Source: Podocnemis expansa
Taxonomy: Eukaryota; Chordata; Testudines; Podocnemididae
Assembly (NCBI GenBank): GCA_007922195.1
Contig: ML682014.1
Span: forward strand, 1,303,027 to 1,367,026
Direction of reading: 5' to 3'
Length of the DNA: 64,000 nucleotides
Of the stretch, positions 35,790 to 47,199 are shown piece by piece. Position 1 is the first letter of the stretch. Every line of letters starts with the position of its first letter. The translations under genes were made by a program, and so were the position numbers. The notes under the pieces were generated by a model. That model ran no database searches, was not told the origin of the DNA, and saw nothing but the letters and a program-made list of their open reading frames with translations.

Positions 35790-36555
35790 AATGTCCTGGA
35801 ATGCCATTCCAGTGCCCCCTATTTTTAGAGAGCCAGCATTCCAGGCCCCCTAAAAACAGGGGACTGCCCCCAGAATGCTGCATTCCAAGAACCCCACAAA
35901 AATAGGAGCATGCAGCAGAATGCTATGTTCTGGGCCCCCTAAAAATAGACAGGAACACTGCCAGCCACTGCAATCCCTGCCCAACCAGAAGACAGATCTT
36001 CCAGTCAGCTGAGAACTGCTCTGAGCCTGGAGCTTTTAAAACTCCTGCTTGGAGTAAGCTCTCACTGAGCATGCACAGAGCCTCTGCGCATGCTCAATGA
36101 GAACTTCCTCCAGCTGGAGGAGCTGTCTGTGGCTAGGCTGTGCTGCTCCAGTAGCCAGGTAAGGGGGCAGTGGGGGGGCAGGATCAGACTGGCTGGAAGG
36201 TGGTGGGGGGGGTGAGATTGGGCCAGCTGGGGTCAGGAGAGCAAGAGGGCAGGATTGAGCCAGCTAGGGTGTGACTGGAAGAGATGGGGGGGGCAGGATC
36301 AGGCTGGTGGGGGGCCCACACTGGTGCAAGGAGGACCCACCAATTTAGGAGGGTTCCAGGTGCCCCCAGATTATACTTTAACTCCTGGGGGACAGGAGCT
36401 GGGGTGCAGGAGCGGAGCCACCCATGCGGGAAGGGGGCCCATCCAATTAGGAGGGTTCTGGGGCCTACCAAATTATACTTTAATTTGGAGTCAATATTAC
36501 CCTGTTCCAGGTTTTGCCTTTTAAGATTAACATAGGTGCTAGGGGACACTGTCAC
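35790..36555 (+). repeat. Unknown GC-rich dispersed repeat, copy A
   Basis: The first 160 bp hold a degenerate 45-60-bp tandem (GGCCCCCTAAAAA with CAGCATTCCAG / GAATGCTGCATTCC). Then come a TATA-like CTTTTAAAAC (36033-36042), a near-perfect hairpin (stem 36066-36074 with 36088-36096, inner stem 36076-36080 with 36082-36086), and a consensus splice donor CAG/GTAAG (36156-36162). A G-rich region follows that contains two diverged copies of an AGGAGGGTTC ... AAATTATACTTTAA block. The TATA-hairpin-donor order recurs at 51420-51600, so this is a family, but I cannot name it. Confidence 0.55.
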
Positions 36556-36559
36556 TGAT

Positions 36560-37180
36560 CGTGTGAAAAAGCCTGTTCTGCTATCACCACTTTTTAGGGC
36601 CTGAGACTGTAGCTCCAGGAGTGGAGTTGTCTGTAACTCCCTGCCCCCTCAAGACTATCCTTGGATAGCTCTGGCCAGTTCCAGGATTCAGAGCAGCCGA
36701 GATACTAGGAGATATAGTTCCCTGACAACTAGATTGTGGTCCTGGGCTGGCAGAGGAATGGTATCTTGGGTGATATGGCTAAAGGTGTTGAAAATTTCAC
36801 ACACAGTTTTGGAGCTTTATCACTTCACCTATCCATTGGGAGGTTCATACCCTGGGGGCTGAGTTCCACTGAATAACAATGTATTCCAGTCTTTTACAAA
36901 CCCTAAACAACTCTCCTTTTCTGCAGGCCAGCTGGAAATTCAAAGCTACAGGGCTGTAGATCTTTTATTGACATTCTTGACATTTTAAGATTTAAAAGGC
37001 CAAAGAACCTCACGTTCTTAGCTCTCCCTTATTGAAAAATAGTGCATAGATAGTTAGGGATGTTGAGATATTTGACATGGGTTAAACTAGTCTACAACTT
37101 TGCTCCTTGCTTGAATTATATGTGAAAAACCGGCCAGGTACTTTCACAAATGAGCTAGCTCTGTCACCTCTGGATTAATA
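36560..37180. other. Intergenic stretch, nothing recognised
   Basis: No gene or bounded element was recognised. Confidence 0.4.
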
Positions 37181-37190
37181 TAACTACAAT

Positions 37191-37807
37191 CAGGGGCCTT
37201 GCAGCCTGGGTCTGCCCACATTTGTAGGCCACCCCCTAGCCTGGGGCCCTGGACTCTCACCACTGTGGGTCCCCTAAAATGGAGGCCTGGGGACAGCTGG
37301 CCCGGAGGCAGAGGGGCTGGGGCCCTGAGGCTAGAGGCAACATAGTGGGTACTCCTGGCCAGTTGGTCTGCTCCAGGGAGTGGGGCCGGCTGGTGTGCTA
37401 TGCAGCCTTCAGCATGATGTGGCCCTCTAGGATCTGCAGCACTGTTGCCCTCCCTACCCTGCTTGGATCAGCTAGGAGAAGTGGCCAGGTGGTGCTTGCT
37501 GAGGGGCCCTGGAGATCTGCGCTGGAAACCGTCCCATGTTTGCCAGCTAGTACCACTGGATGCATACTGGCTGGCGTCGCCCCCAGAGGCAGAACAGTTA
37601 GCCCAGGGGCAGGGCAAGAGCACCTGGAGCACAGACTCTGGCCTCGGGGCCCTGCTCCCAGCTTGGCAGAAGCCATCCCCGGCCCCTGCCAGCACTGTGC
37701 TGGATTGAACAGGGCAGCTGAATCAACACAGCTGCCTTAGGACTGCAAAGCAGGGTCCCCCTTTAAGCCAAGGCCCAGGGTTGCACCCCCACATTGATCC
37801 AGCCCTG
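37191..37807. mobile_element. GC-rich hAT-like element
   Basis: The unit begins CAGGGGCCTTG and ends ATCCAGCCCTG, which are loosely inverted. Flanking octamers ACTACAAT (37183-37190) and ACTACTAC (37808-37815) match at 6 of 8, suggesting a hAT target duplication. The interior is GC-rich and has open frames of 75-153 codons in several registers, none with a recognised domain. The termini are weak, so another class of GC-rich repeat is possible. Confidence 0.45.
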
Positions 37808-37815
37808 ACTACTAC

Positions 37816-39694
37816 CATGAAACAGCAATTCCACATATACATCAATTAGTAAAGGAAAGGGTCTTTGAGTTAGAAAAACTCATATGGAGCTTTATTTGTA
37901 GGACTGGAGAAACAGAAGAAAAATGACATTGTATATACAGTCACTTGTGGCTTTCCTCAGATCTTTTTGGTTCCAATACACTTTTGCTTTTCCAATGTGT
38001 TACTATACAGGAATGCTCTAGGACCTTTTCAGCTACAACAGCTGCAATAAAAACCTTCACACACTCAGGAAAGTTCTTCCTGCTCTTGTTACCAAGGCAG
38101 AATGCATAACATGGCTAATTCACTTGATCTGTCACTTTATACAAAAAAGGCTAGTTCGCAAAAGTGCACCAGTGGACTGTGGGAAAAATCAAATGAGACG
38201 AAAATCCAGTCCCACCTGTACAGCTACCCTGCCACTCATGAAGCAGTGAACCTCAGCCAAACACACAAGCTCATACCCCTCAATCATCCAGCTCGTAAGA
38301 GTGAGACACAATGTGTTTGACAAGGTCATATTGTGACACACATCTACACAATTCCTGATGAAGGAAAATTAAGATGCTGCAAGATTGACTTATTAGTTCT
38401 TTCAGTAACTTCAGTTCCATACTTCTTTATTTCTGATGTAAGTAATTTTCAGTATACAAGTGAAGAGACACAAATTTTTTATGGAACATACGTAAACTTT
38501 CTGACTAAAATGTGTGATTTCTTTTGAAATCAGGGACATCTGGCAGATATGCATACTTTCAGAACTAATACTAGGATCTTCACATCAGATCTTCAGATGC
38601 TTTTAGCTAAATCACTTTTAAATTACATGAAAACAAAGTTGCTGAAATCACAGTAGTATAAAAACTACTCTAAATATTTTAAGTTTTAGAGCTCTCTCTG
38701 TGGGCTCTAAAATTGGCTAGATTTTGTTGCATGAGAAGCAATTTAGTGAAAAAATAAACCCCCAAAAACCACAATTTCTTTTCGCCTTCTTTTGTATAAT
38801 GAGAATCATTCAAATATCTGGATTTGGTTTAATGAGTTGGTGAGCGGCTTCAGAAGTGGCTTTGTGTGGGTCTCAGATGCTCCAGCAAAAGACTGAAGCA
38901 GACATTGATTTACATTGTGGTTTGCCCTTGGGTCCCTAGTCAAAATGAACATTGTCATTTTCCTGAGATGTGAGAAACAACAGCATCTGCCATGCGATGT
39001 GATGAAATGGTTCTGTGTCGGTCATTGTTTCTGGGATAGGATAAAGCCTGGACATTCTTTTGTGAGGCTGGCAGTGAGGTGTTTGTCTGGAACATTAGAA
39101 TGACCCAAAAACGTTCTTTCCAATGTACCTTGGGAAGGAATAAGAATGTGCTCAAAAAGACCTGCAATATTTCAGATGATTTTTAAAAGTTCTGAGGGTC
39201 CTTGTGAATCTGGAAGTTCAGGTCAGTTTCATTGTACTAATGAGCTATATCCATATCTCTCCAGAATTAGATGGCGGATATGTTTGGCAGAGTGAGAAAC
39301 CATTGAATAGGGGCTGATTTTATGTTCCAGTTATGATTCTCATTGCAACATTACAACATGCATCCAGAATTTTGAATGTGAATTTTCTCTCTCCTTATAT
39401 GCAGGACCATATGTTTTCAGATAAAATACTTTTATTATAAACACCTGGGAACAGGTTCCTAATGGAACTCTTGGCACTACTTTAATGATAATGGTGTGAG
39501 CAAATTGCTGTAATGTATTTACTAAATGAATTAAAGAATATAAGATTCTGTTTAATACTGTAGGCAATCAGACATATTCAGTATTATGGCAGTTAATACT
39601 AGGCAGCCACCAAAACCAAAGATTATTCTGCTAGGTATTCTTATCAGTATCACCAGACTCAGAGCTTCCCTCTACCTCCTATCATCAGTGACAG
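37816..39694. other. AT-rich intergenic stretch, nothing recognised
   Basis: About 1.9 kb has no recognised gene, RNA gene or bounded element. Confidence 0.4.
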
Positions 39695-39706
39695 AGGTGA
39701 AGCATG

Positions 39707-39862
39707 TTCCAAAGGGGCAGCCGTGTTAGTCTAGTTCAGTAAGACAAACAAACAAGGAGTCCTGTGGCCCTTAAAGACCAACACATTTATTTATTGCATG
39801 AGTTTTCCTGGGAAAACTTCCCTACATTTATTTCCTCCTATTCTTTAGGTTCCTCCACCTTC
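39707..39862. mobile_element. Penelope-like terminus, compact inverted insertion with perfect 12-bp duplication
   Basis: The left part is the reverse tail (TTCCAAAGGGGCAGCCGTG ... CCTTAAAGACCAACACATTT). The right part is a short forward piece (CTACATTTATTTCCTCC ... TTCCTCCACCTTC) corresponding to the region just upstream of the tail. Flanks 39695-39706 and 39863-39874 are identical (AGGTGAAGCATG). At 156 bp it is the smallest inverted insertion that still has a perfect target duplication. Confidence 0.85.
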
Positions 39863-40008
39863 AGGTGAAGCATGGTGGACTTTAACTTTTCTGTTTAACA
39901 TGGTATACAACCAGGGTTGTCAAACTCATGGCCCATGGGCTGGATCAAGGTTTGGATTTTTTTTGTTATGAACAGAAAATGGACTGCAAAATGATACTTT
40001 CTTGCTTG

Positions 40009-41221
40009 TGTAACCCTTCTGCCAGGGCAGGCTGGCAGAACAAGGGCCAGGTTCTATATCTAGGCATTTCCCAATGATGCAGCACCACCAGCTGGCTCGA
40101 GCCCCCCCCCCCCCCCGATCTCTGGGAATCCTGCACTGTTTCCTGGGCACCCCAAAGGGTCAGGCTTCCCCACTTGCATGCATGAATCTGAGTGTAGTAA
40201 ATGGAGCTTTTAATAGCAGTAAAACAAAGATGCCAAAGGGCAAATAACAGAGATCAGCACTTATCTAGGAAACTTAGTGTAGAGCAAAGTTCCCAATAAC
40301 CCACACCGCACAACAGAACATACAAACCTAATGACAAAACTGGCGCTGATCTGGAGAATCAGTGCTAACTAGGCTCCCAACAAGCCCTAAGGTCGGGAGT
40401 GTCTTTTACGCCAGCTGTCCACTGACGCCATCTACTGGTCACTCACTCCATCCTCTAGAACTGGTTCCTCAGTTCCACCTGCTGTCCGCCGGCACTGCCC
40501 TCCAGGTCCTTGTGTCACCCAGCTCGCCGTTGGCTGCTCTCGCCGTCCACTGGCTCCGCCCGTTGTCCACCAGCACTGCCCCTCCAGTCCTTTGTGTCAC
40601 CCAGCTTGCCGCTCTCACCATCCGCTGGCGCTGCCCTCTGGTCTCTCATGTCGCCCAGCTTGCCGCTGGCTGCTTTCACCATCCATGAGCTTCACCCCAT
40701 TGCTTTTCCCAGCTCAGGGAGAAAGAGTTCTCCCCAGCTCAGTGATTATCAGCTCTCTTAGGTTTTAACAGCTAGTGATAGCTACTTCCATAAGAAAGAA
40801 TGAAAGAAGCAATAGGGAAGGAGACAAACACTATCTCAAACATTAAAACCATGCATACCTCCTACTTTTGTTCTTCTTCTTTCAGGCTAAAATATACAGA
40901 AGCCTTTCTTACAAACCTTTTTCTAAGTAAGGGCATATTTTACCCTTTAACTAACCCAGACAGATTTGAAACAAACAGAGTAGCAGTTTACCCAAAGACA
41001 ATATTTCATATTGCCCTTTAGTAGAATTACAGATATTGATTGATTTGTGAGAAAAGAAACTCCAAATGCTATTACTCAGTATACTTTGCTCCAGTGCATC
41101 CAGTGTGCTAATCAGCTAATTGTGCTTTTTGTATCCATGCTAATGCAGGACCCATGCAGATTAGTTGCTCCCCCCTGTCTTTTCAGAAGCTGTTAGGCAC
41201 AGCTTCTAAGCCTGCCTTACA
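40009..41221. mobile_element. LTR-like insertion (TGTAA...TTACA), 1.2 kb
   Basis: The body begins TGTAACCCTTCTGCC and ends TGCCTTACA, an inverted TGTAA/TTACA boundary typical of LTRs, and it interrupts a hAT-like element. The left tetramer CTTG and the right TTTG differ at one base, so the target duplication is weak. It includes a 15-base C run (40102-40116) and a minisatellite (40490-40690). No retroelement coding region is seen. A solo LTR is the best reading. Confidence 0.4.
40490..40690. repeat. GC-rich minisatellite, ~80-bp unit
   Basis: A unit beginning GCACTGCCC(C)TCCAG and passing through TGTGTCACCCAGCT(C/T)GCCG starts near 40492 and again near 40573. A shortened third copy follows near 40628 (GCGCTGCCCTCTGG ... 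GTCGCCCAGCTTGCCG). Open frames across it translate to repeats and are not taken as genes. Confidence 0.65.
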
Positions 41222-41415
41222 TTTGCAACATGGAGGGGGAAAGGGTTGGGGAATCCATGGGGCCACATGGCCTGCAACAGGTGACCTTCCTTCCAGTATG
41301 GCCCCCTACATTGAATGAGTTTGAAACACTACTGTGTGTCCTCAAATTATTATAAGTTGGCAGAATTCAAGAGCACAGTTTCTCTCCCTCAGATGCTTGG
41401 CTAGCTAGTCCTTGT

Positions 41416-41680
41416 CAATTTCCAAAGGCAGTCATGTTAGTCTAGTCCAGCAAAAAAAAAAAAAAAAAGGGAGTCGTGTGGCACTTAAAAACTAACAGAT
41501 TTATTTTCTACATGAGTTTTTGTGGGAGAAAATCCCACTTCATCAGATGCTTCAAAGAAGAAGTTCACCCACCTTTGAAGCATCTGACAAAGAGGGATTT
41601 TCTCCCACAAAAGCTCATGCAAAAGTAAATCTGTTAGTTTTTAAGTGCCACATGACTCCTTGGTTTTGTTTTGTTTTTTA
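41416..41680. mobile_element. Penelope-like terminus, inverted insertion
   Basis: The reverse tail (TTTCCAAAGGCAGTCATG ... AGATGCTTCAAAGAAG) meets the forward tail (CCTTTGAAGCATCTGAC ... CATGACTCCTTGG) with about 12 bp between the arms. The complete end is on the left; the right end stops in a T-rich run. Flanks 41403-41415 (AGCTAGTCCTTGT) and 41681-41693 (AGCTAGTTCTTGT) match at 12 of 13. A run of more than 15 A lies in the left arm at about 41452. Confidence 0.85.
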
Positions 41681-41885
41681 AGCTAGTTCTTGTTCATGTG
41701 CTCAAGGTCTAACTTATCGCCATATGTGGAGGCAGGAAGCAACTTTCCCCTGGGTCTTGTTGACAATGGCCTGGGGATTTCTCACTTCCTCTGAAGTTTG
41801 AAGTTTGTGTTGTATTCCAAGTTCTTCTGGATATATGTCATTCACCTGAGGGCTGTCATTCCTTGGTCTAGTTTCAATAGTTGGG

Positions 41886-41975
41886 TGTAACGTAGTGCTG
41901 GGTGATGTTCCTGGCCTGTCGTGCAGGAGTCAGACTAGATGATCTAATGTCCCCTTCTGGCCTTAAGTTCTATGA
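41886..41975 (+). mobile_element. CR1 LINE 3'-end fragment
   Basis: TGTCGTGCAGGAGTCAGACT, AGATGATCTAATGTCCC, TTCTGGCCTTAAGTTC and the final TTCTATGAT are consecutive motifs of a reptilian CR1 3' end. It is short and 5'-truncated. Confidence 0.8.
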
Positions 41976-43835
41976 TGTCACTTTTGTGCTAATACATGAA
42001 TAAATAGCTTGGGGAAATTCAGAGCTGCATCAGTTTCAGACTGAGTCCTGTATATTCTGAATATCATTGAATAGCCATGTAATTCTGTTGTGATTGAAGT
42101 GATCTCCAACACAAAACAATAAATTTTGGATCTTGTCCAATAACACAATATACATGAGCTACTATAGCCCTTTATTAGCTGGGTTGATTCACAGTAGCTG
42201 ACATTCTGAAGCATTCAGAGTTGCATCAATATGAACATATATCATCTAACACTCTTATCCTCAGGAATTATTCTGCTGTTTCCTAAGATTTAAATATTCA
42301 TCTCTTGAACATATTTACTAACTCTTCTGTACAAATGGTTCATAGGTTGCTTCACTGGTTAGACTAACACACCCATTTCTTTTGTATCAAGTGGAGTTCA
42401 AATTGGCAGAAATGCATAAATTAATTTGATACCCAGTCTGCAGTGGCAACGTATATTATGGAGATGATTGTACTGAATTCATATTTCCTGTACTAAGGCA
42501 TACGTGCCTTAATAAAACCCCAACTAAACTGCACATGGAAAATGCAACACTAAAGATTTATCTATTTTTCTGTATTTTTATAGTCTGGGTTTTGTTCTCT
42601 CCTTTACACCTTTTTGCTTTTATGTTCGCTAGTGATAAATTCTTCCGTGTTTTACATTTTATATTTAGTTTATCTCTTTATTTTGTATTCATTTTGCATT
42701 GAAAATGGAATGAGTCTTTAGAATAATACAGCTGATATTGAATTTTTAAATTGCTATTGGGTATATACTGCATAAGAAGGTTATCTGATCTCTAACTTAA
42801 TCATGTGAGAATATTGCTACAGGGAAACGGGCTTGGTAACAATGAGACACCTATGCTTTCATAAAATATATTTAAGCATAAACCCATTATAAAGCATTAA
42901 TACAAAATTGTCTTACTTACTGTCACAGGTAGGTCAGATTTATTATCTACAGTTACCAAATTCATGAAAAATAAAAGAATTTGCAAATAAAATATTTCTA
43001 TGCTTGATGCTATTTAAGTTTATCTAGAAATATCAGTACATTGAGGATTTCTTAGTTACAAAGGTAGATAAAATAAACAAAGTACCTTTTTGTAACTTAA
43101 AAGTTGAGGTTTGGGAGTTAGATAGATCATTATATATTTATTCTTCTGAAATAATGGTAATACAAAACAATAGATTAAACCCTTAAACATTCAAGTATCT
43201 TGCAAAACATTTCACCCAACACTGCAGAATTCACAAATGTTGCAATCGTATTTTTGCACGTCTGCCTTAGCTATAAAACTAGAAACATCACTTTTTCATT
43301 ATACCCATTATATTGGCAATACAATACTTATATTGTTGTAATATTTTATGTAAATAATCCTATGTACTTTAATGGAGTTAGTGGGAGCTAAACTTACTAC
43401 TGGTGCTATGCTGTTACTTAGCAAAACAAGTAGCATAACTGTTGATGGAAATCCTCTGCTCTACCAACAGCCCAAATAGAGATTCCATAGGAAAAACAAA
43501 AAAAGTTTCTATTGATCACCATTCTTCCAAAGGAGTTCACTATTGCTACTCCCTACCAAGTATTTCCAATGGCTCTATTTGAAATTTGAAATTCAAATGC
43601 TGCACAGTGATTATAATGATGAAAATCCAAAGCAACGCCACTGACAACTCTGGAACCACACCAAGGTAACTGTGAGCAGATTTTGGCCCAAGATATCGAC
43701 CCAATATTTGGCCAATAATTCAAATGAAGACGTTTATATTACTTGTCCAATGCACAAAAAAGCAGATAGGTAAATAATGAAACAAAACCCCCAGCAGGTT
43801 CTTATGGGATAAAATACTAGAGAGGGAGTAACATA
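41976..43835. other. AT-rich intergenic stretch, nothing recognised
   Basis: About 1.9 kb has no recognised gene or bounded element. Confidence 0.4.
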
Positions 43836-43839
43836 AGGC

Positions 43840-44055
43840 AGGTTCCAACATCATCTCTGTGACTTTGTCCATGACCTTGGACAAATCATTTAAGTCCACA
43901 TTTTCAGAAATGGCATTTGTTGTAGGTATTTCAGTTTTTAGATGCCCAACGTTGAAACTCCAGGGGTCTGAATTTTCAGAGATTCTGAGAGCCCACAGCT
44001 CCTGTTGTCTTCAGTTAAAATTGTGGGTCCTCAGCTCCTTTGATAACCAGGTCTA
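43840..44055. repeat. MIR-like fragment followed by an ancient palindromic repeat
   Basis: TGTGACTTTGTCCATGACCT and GGACAAATCATTTAAGTCC resemble the 'TGTGACCTTGGGCAAGTCACTTAA' part of MIR. Immediately after, AATTTTCAGAGATTCTGAGA, GCCCACAGCTCC and TGTGGGTCCTCAGCTCC resemble a hairpin repeat of amniotes whose intact form carries AGCTCCCATTGACTTCAGTGG. Both are highly diverged. Confidence 0.45.
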
Positions 44056-45560
44056 ATAACTGAGAACCCCAAAGTAAAATTGTCTCATCTGGTACAATGA
44101 GGGAGCTCTTGGGTGCAATCTGTCCCTGAGCTCTCCCTCCCCACCCCAAAGTAGTTCAGATGGACAAGGGAGACTTGGGAAGAAGAGAGTCAAGGAGGAT
44201 AGTAAATCTGGTTTGAAAAACTGTGGCAAGACATTTTCCAGAATCTTCAGGTTCATCCAAATCAAAGCATGATGCAGAGACAGAATGATCTCAAGTCCTG
44301 CTGGAATCCTGCTGGCCAGGCAGATTTTGTAACCTTCCTTGTTTCCTCTAGTTCACCAGCTTTGCTCTTCAGCAGTCAATCTGCCAGGCTGCTAGGGTGG
44401 TCCGTCTTCCAGTCTTATGGCTCCTTGGCAACTCAAGCTCCCTGGGCTTCCAAGATCTGTGATTCCAGAGAAACTCAGCAAACTGAACTACCCAGAGCTG
44501 GGCTCCAGTCCCTTCCTTGGAGAATTTCAAAATTCAGTGGTTCTCAAAATCGGTATGATACCAAATTTCAAAAGACCAATATCTTCTGTGAAACACGATT
44601 CCCTTTCTCTTCACAGCTCTAGAAGAAAGTGGTTTGACTGGCATGGATTGGATTGGAGGAAACTGAGGAAAGAATACCTCAAAAGTTTAACACCTGCTTC
44701 AGTTGAGCATTCAAAATCTGCAAAGTCAAAGGATCTATGCCAGTTTAAAGCAGCTGAGGATCTGGCCCTTTGACATTCACCCGTCATGACTGTTGCCTTT
44801 CTATATGCCTCTACGCTATATACTATGGACACAATAAGCACACTGACATCAGCTAGGAATGAAGTGTGAGGCAAAATTTGAATTTTTCTTCTTCCTTTGG
44901 TTGCATGAAAACCTTATTTCTAAACATAATTTGTGATGTGGTAGCATAGCATGAGAGCCTTCTTCGTAACATTTATATAAGCAAATAATTTGACTTGATT
45001 TCCTGTTTGACATATTACTGACCAGAGTGCTGGATTTTTCTGTGTTATATTTGGCTTTAACGAGATGCCAATTTCAGGAGCGAGATATGATGAAGTATGT
45101 CACCATGGCTTAGCAAATGCAAATATATGATCTATGAATATCACAACTGCTTTAACTAATCTTTGAAGTGCTAATTGTATAGAAGGGCACACACTTGTCA
45201 TGTAAAGAACCTTCTACAAACTCACAAATGTTCCCACCTACTGCTGACTTCAGTGGAAGTTGAGGAAATTGAATACCTCAATCCTGTCTTACAAATCACT
45301 TTGGAGGCTTTTGTGTCATGTCAGTTTGCTGACATAGAATGAGATAGTTTTGTATTTCCATGTATCATGCCACATTTATCTTTCATTAAATTGAACCCAT
45401 AATTTTTTCAGTCTTCATAGGAACATTAGAATACACATGATGGATCAGTACATCTGAACCTTTATCATGTCTTTAACAATACCTGATGATTCAGAGGAAG
45501 ATACCAAAACCCCTTTCTGGGTAGTTATGGACAATTCTGTGCATAGATGAAGCTATCGTC
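44056..45560. other. Intergenic stretch, nothing firmly recognised
   Basis: Two overlapping open frames of about 117 codons (44269-44773, + strand) show no known domain or codon signal and are not called. TGAGGATCTGGCCC near 44755 resembles an orphan palindromic-repeat end. Confidence 0.4.
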
Positions 45561-45565
45561 ATATA

Positions 45566-45885
45566 GGCTACGTCTACAGCAGCAACTTAGTCCGAACTAA
45601 GCAAACTTAGTCCGGACTAATTTGAACCCTGTCCACACTAGCCTTTAGTTTGAACTAGCCAAATTTTTAGTTTGAACTAGCCAAAGCTTAGTCCAAACTA
45701 GTTAGCTTGGCTGGTTAGTCTGAAATAACTGCTTAGTTCGAACTATCCGCTTTGGCTAGTTTGAATTAGCACAATTTTTTTTTTTTAGTTTGAACTAAAA
45801 CACTGTGTTTAGTTCAAACTAACTTCAAACTACTTAGTTTGGACTAAGCAAGTCCGAACTAATTTTTTTAGGTGTAGACACAGCC
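45566..45885. mobile_element. Harbinger-like MITE (TTAGTTCGAACTAA family)
   Basis: The ends GGCTACGTCTACAG and GTGTAGACACAGCC are inverted, flanked by ATA at 45563-45565 and ATA at 45886-45888. The interior repeats TTAGTTTGAACTA motifs as in 11342-11697. Non-coding. Confidence 0.8.
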
Positions 45886-45888
45886 ATA

Positions 45889-46812
45889 ATGGTTAATTAT
45901 GCTCTGAAGCCTGGAGGGGATTAAATCCTTTCTACATATTTCTGTTTAAAATAAATATGGATAGTGTTCTAATTTATTATAAATTATTTATCTTTGTTTA
46001 CTCCTGTCAAATGCTTGACTCCAGTGAATTTGCAGCAGTGAGTTGTAAGGATTAATTATACTTTATACAAAAGAAGCATTTTCTTTGATCAATTTTAAAT
46101 TTGTTGCCTCTTATTACACTGGGTTTCACCTCGTGTTGCTTGACCTCCCCTGAAAAGTGTGTGCTCATTATGTATGTAACCTAGAAGAAATTAGCTCATG
46201 AGTAAGAAAGAAGTATTTTCCTCCACTGGTGAATAAGGTAACTCCAACTAACAGAAATACTTGTTATACCTGTTGGGTCAAAGTTAGCTTTAGTGTAACT
46301 CAATGGAGGCGCACAAGGGATGAATTTAATCTATTAACTTTTTAATGTATCAATGGGAAAAAGACCCTTGGTCTGACTCTTCACTGTCTTTGATTCTAAA
46401 GGAGGTACCCAACCATGAAACCATGTAGCATTTGGCCATCTAAGTATAATATTACTATCTATGCTGATGTAAGTGTACAGATGTTCCAGAAGAGAGTAGC
46501 ATCTTAACCCGGAGAGTATAAACAAACTTCTTATTAAATGAGGACAAAAGTATATGCAGAAAAGGCAAATAGCTTAGATATTAGCAATCTTTGATACTTA
46601 AATGTTCCTTCACTGAAAATATGACTGATATAAAAGACATTTTCCCCATTTGTTTTCCTAAAATCCATCCAGGTGCATTGCATCTTTTTCTAGAGACATA
46701 CGGTTACTGATGAGCAGCATTTTACAGGGTCTTATTCTGAAAATCATTACTCATTCACATCAGTGAAATTACTCTCATGAATAAGATACACTTTATGATT
46801 GTTTGAATATGA
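45889..46812. other. AT-rich intergenic stretch, nothing recognised
   Basis: No gene or bounded element was recognised. Confidence 0.4.
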
Positions 46813-46880
46813 GGGGCCAAATTCTCAGCTGGTAAAATGTAAACTGGTAAAATTTCACTGAAGTCACTGAAAGTACATCA
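46813..46880. repeat. Ancient palindromic repeat fragment (GGGCCAAATTCTCAGCTGG)
   Basis: It starts with the GGGCCARATTCTCAGCTGGT motif common to dispersed hairpin repeats of reptiles and passes into CACTGAAGTCACTG. The right half is degraded. Confidence 0.45.
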
Positions 46881-47199
46881 CTTTACATCACTTGTGGGTC
46901 TGCCCAATTCATCCTTAACTTCATAGGGTCTTCATGTATGATTGATCCTCAGTTGTTATAACCTGGCATGGCTCCACTGAAATAAATGAAACTACACGGA
47001 TGATTTACAGCAGGTCGGGATCTGTCCCTTTGTATTACTGGCGCTAATTCAGTGCTTGCAATGGAGCTTTGAGTTAAAGTCTCATTGGGCATGTCTACAC
47101 CGGTCTTTTATTTCGAAATAACACTCATTATTGCAAAATAAAAGAGTCTAGGTCTACATGACGTATCGTTATTTCGAAATGACGGGACTCGTTGTTTCG

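Larger units (their letters stand above)
39912..41334. mobile_element. hAT-like short element split by an LTR-like insertion
   Basis: The outer pieces 39912-40008 (CAGGGTTGTCAAACTCAT...) and 41222-41334 (...ATGAGTTTGAAACACTACTG) form inverted ends of a roughly 200-bp element, similar in style to 1901-2088. The flanking octamers do not match, so the hAT call rests on terminus resemblance alone. The middle 1.2 kb is treated as a separate insertion. Confidence 0.45.

Noticed and set aside
37279..37740. 153-codon + strand open frame in a GC-rich block
   Set aside because: Overlapping frames on both strands are equally open. The peptide has no recognisable domain, and the block is bounded like a hAT-type repeat.
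40362..40761. Pro/Leu/Ser-rich frames of 83-108 codons
   Set aside because: They translate an 80-bp minisatellite in two registers, so the repetition is at the DNA level.
44269..44773. Two overlapping + strand frames of about 117 codons
   Set aside because: No recognisable motif, no splice context, and two different frames open over the same DNA. A host exon cannot be excluded but is not supported.
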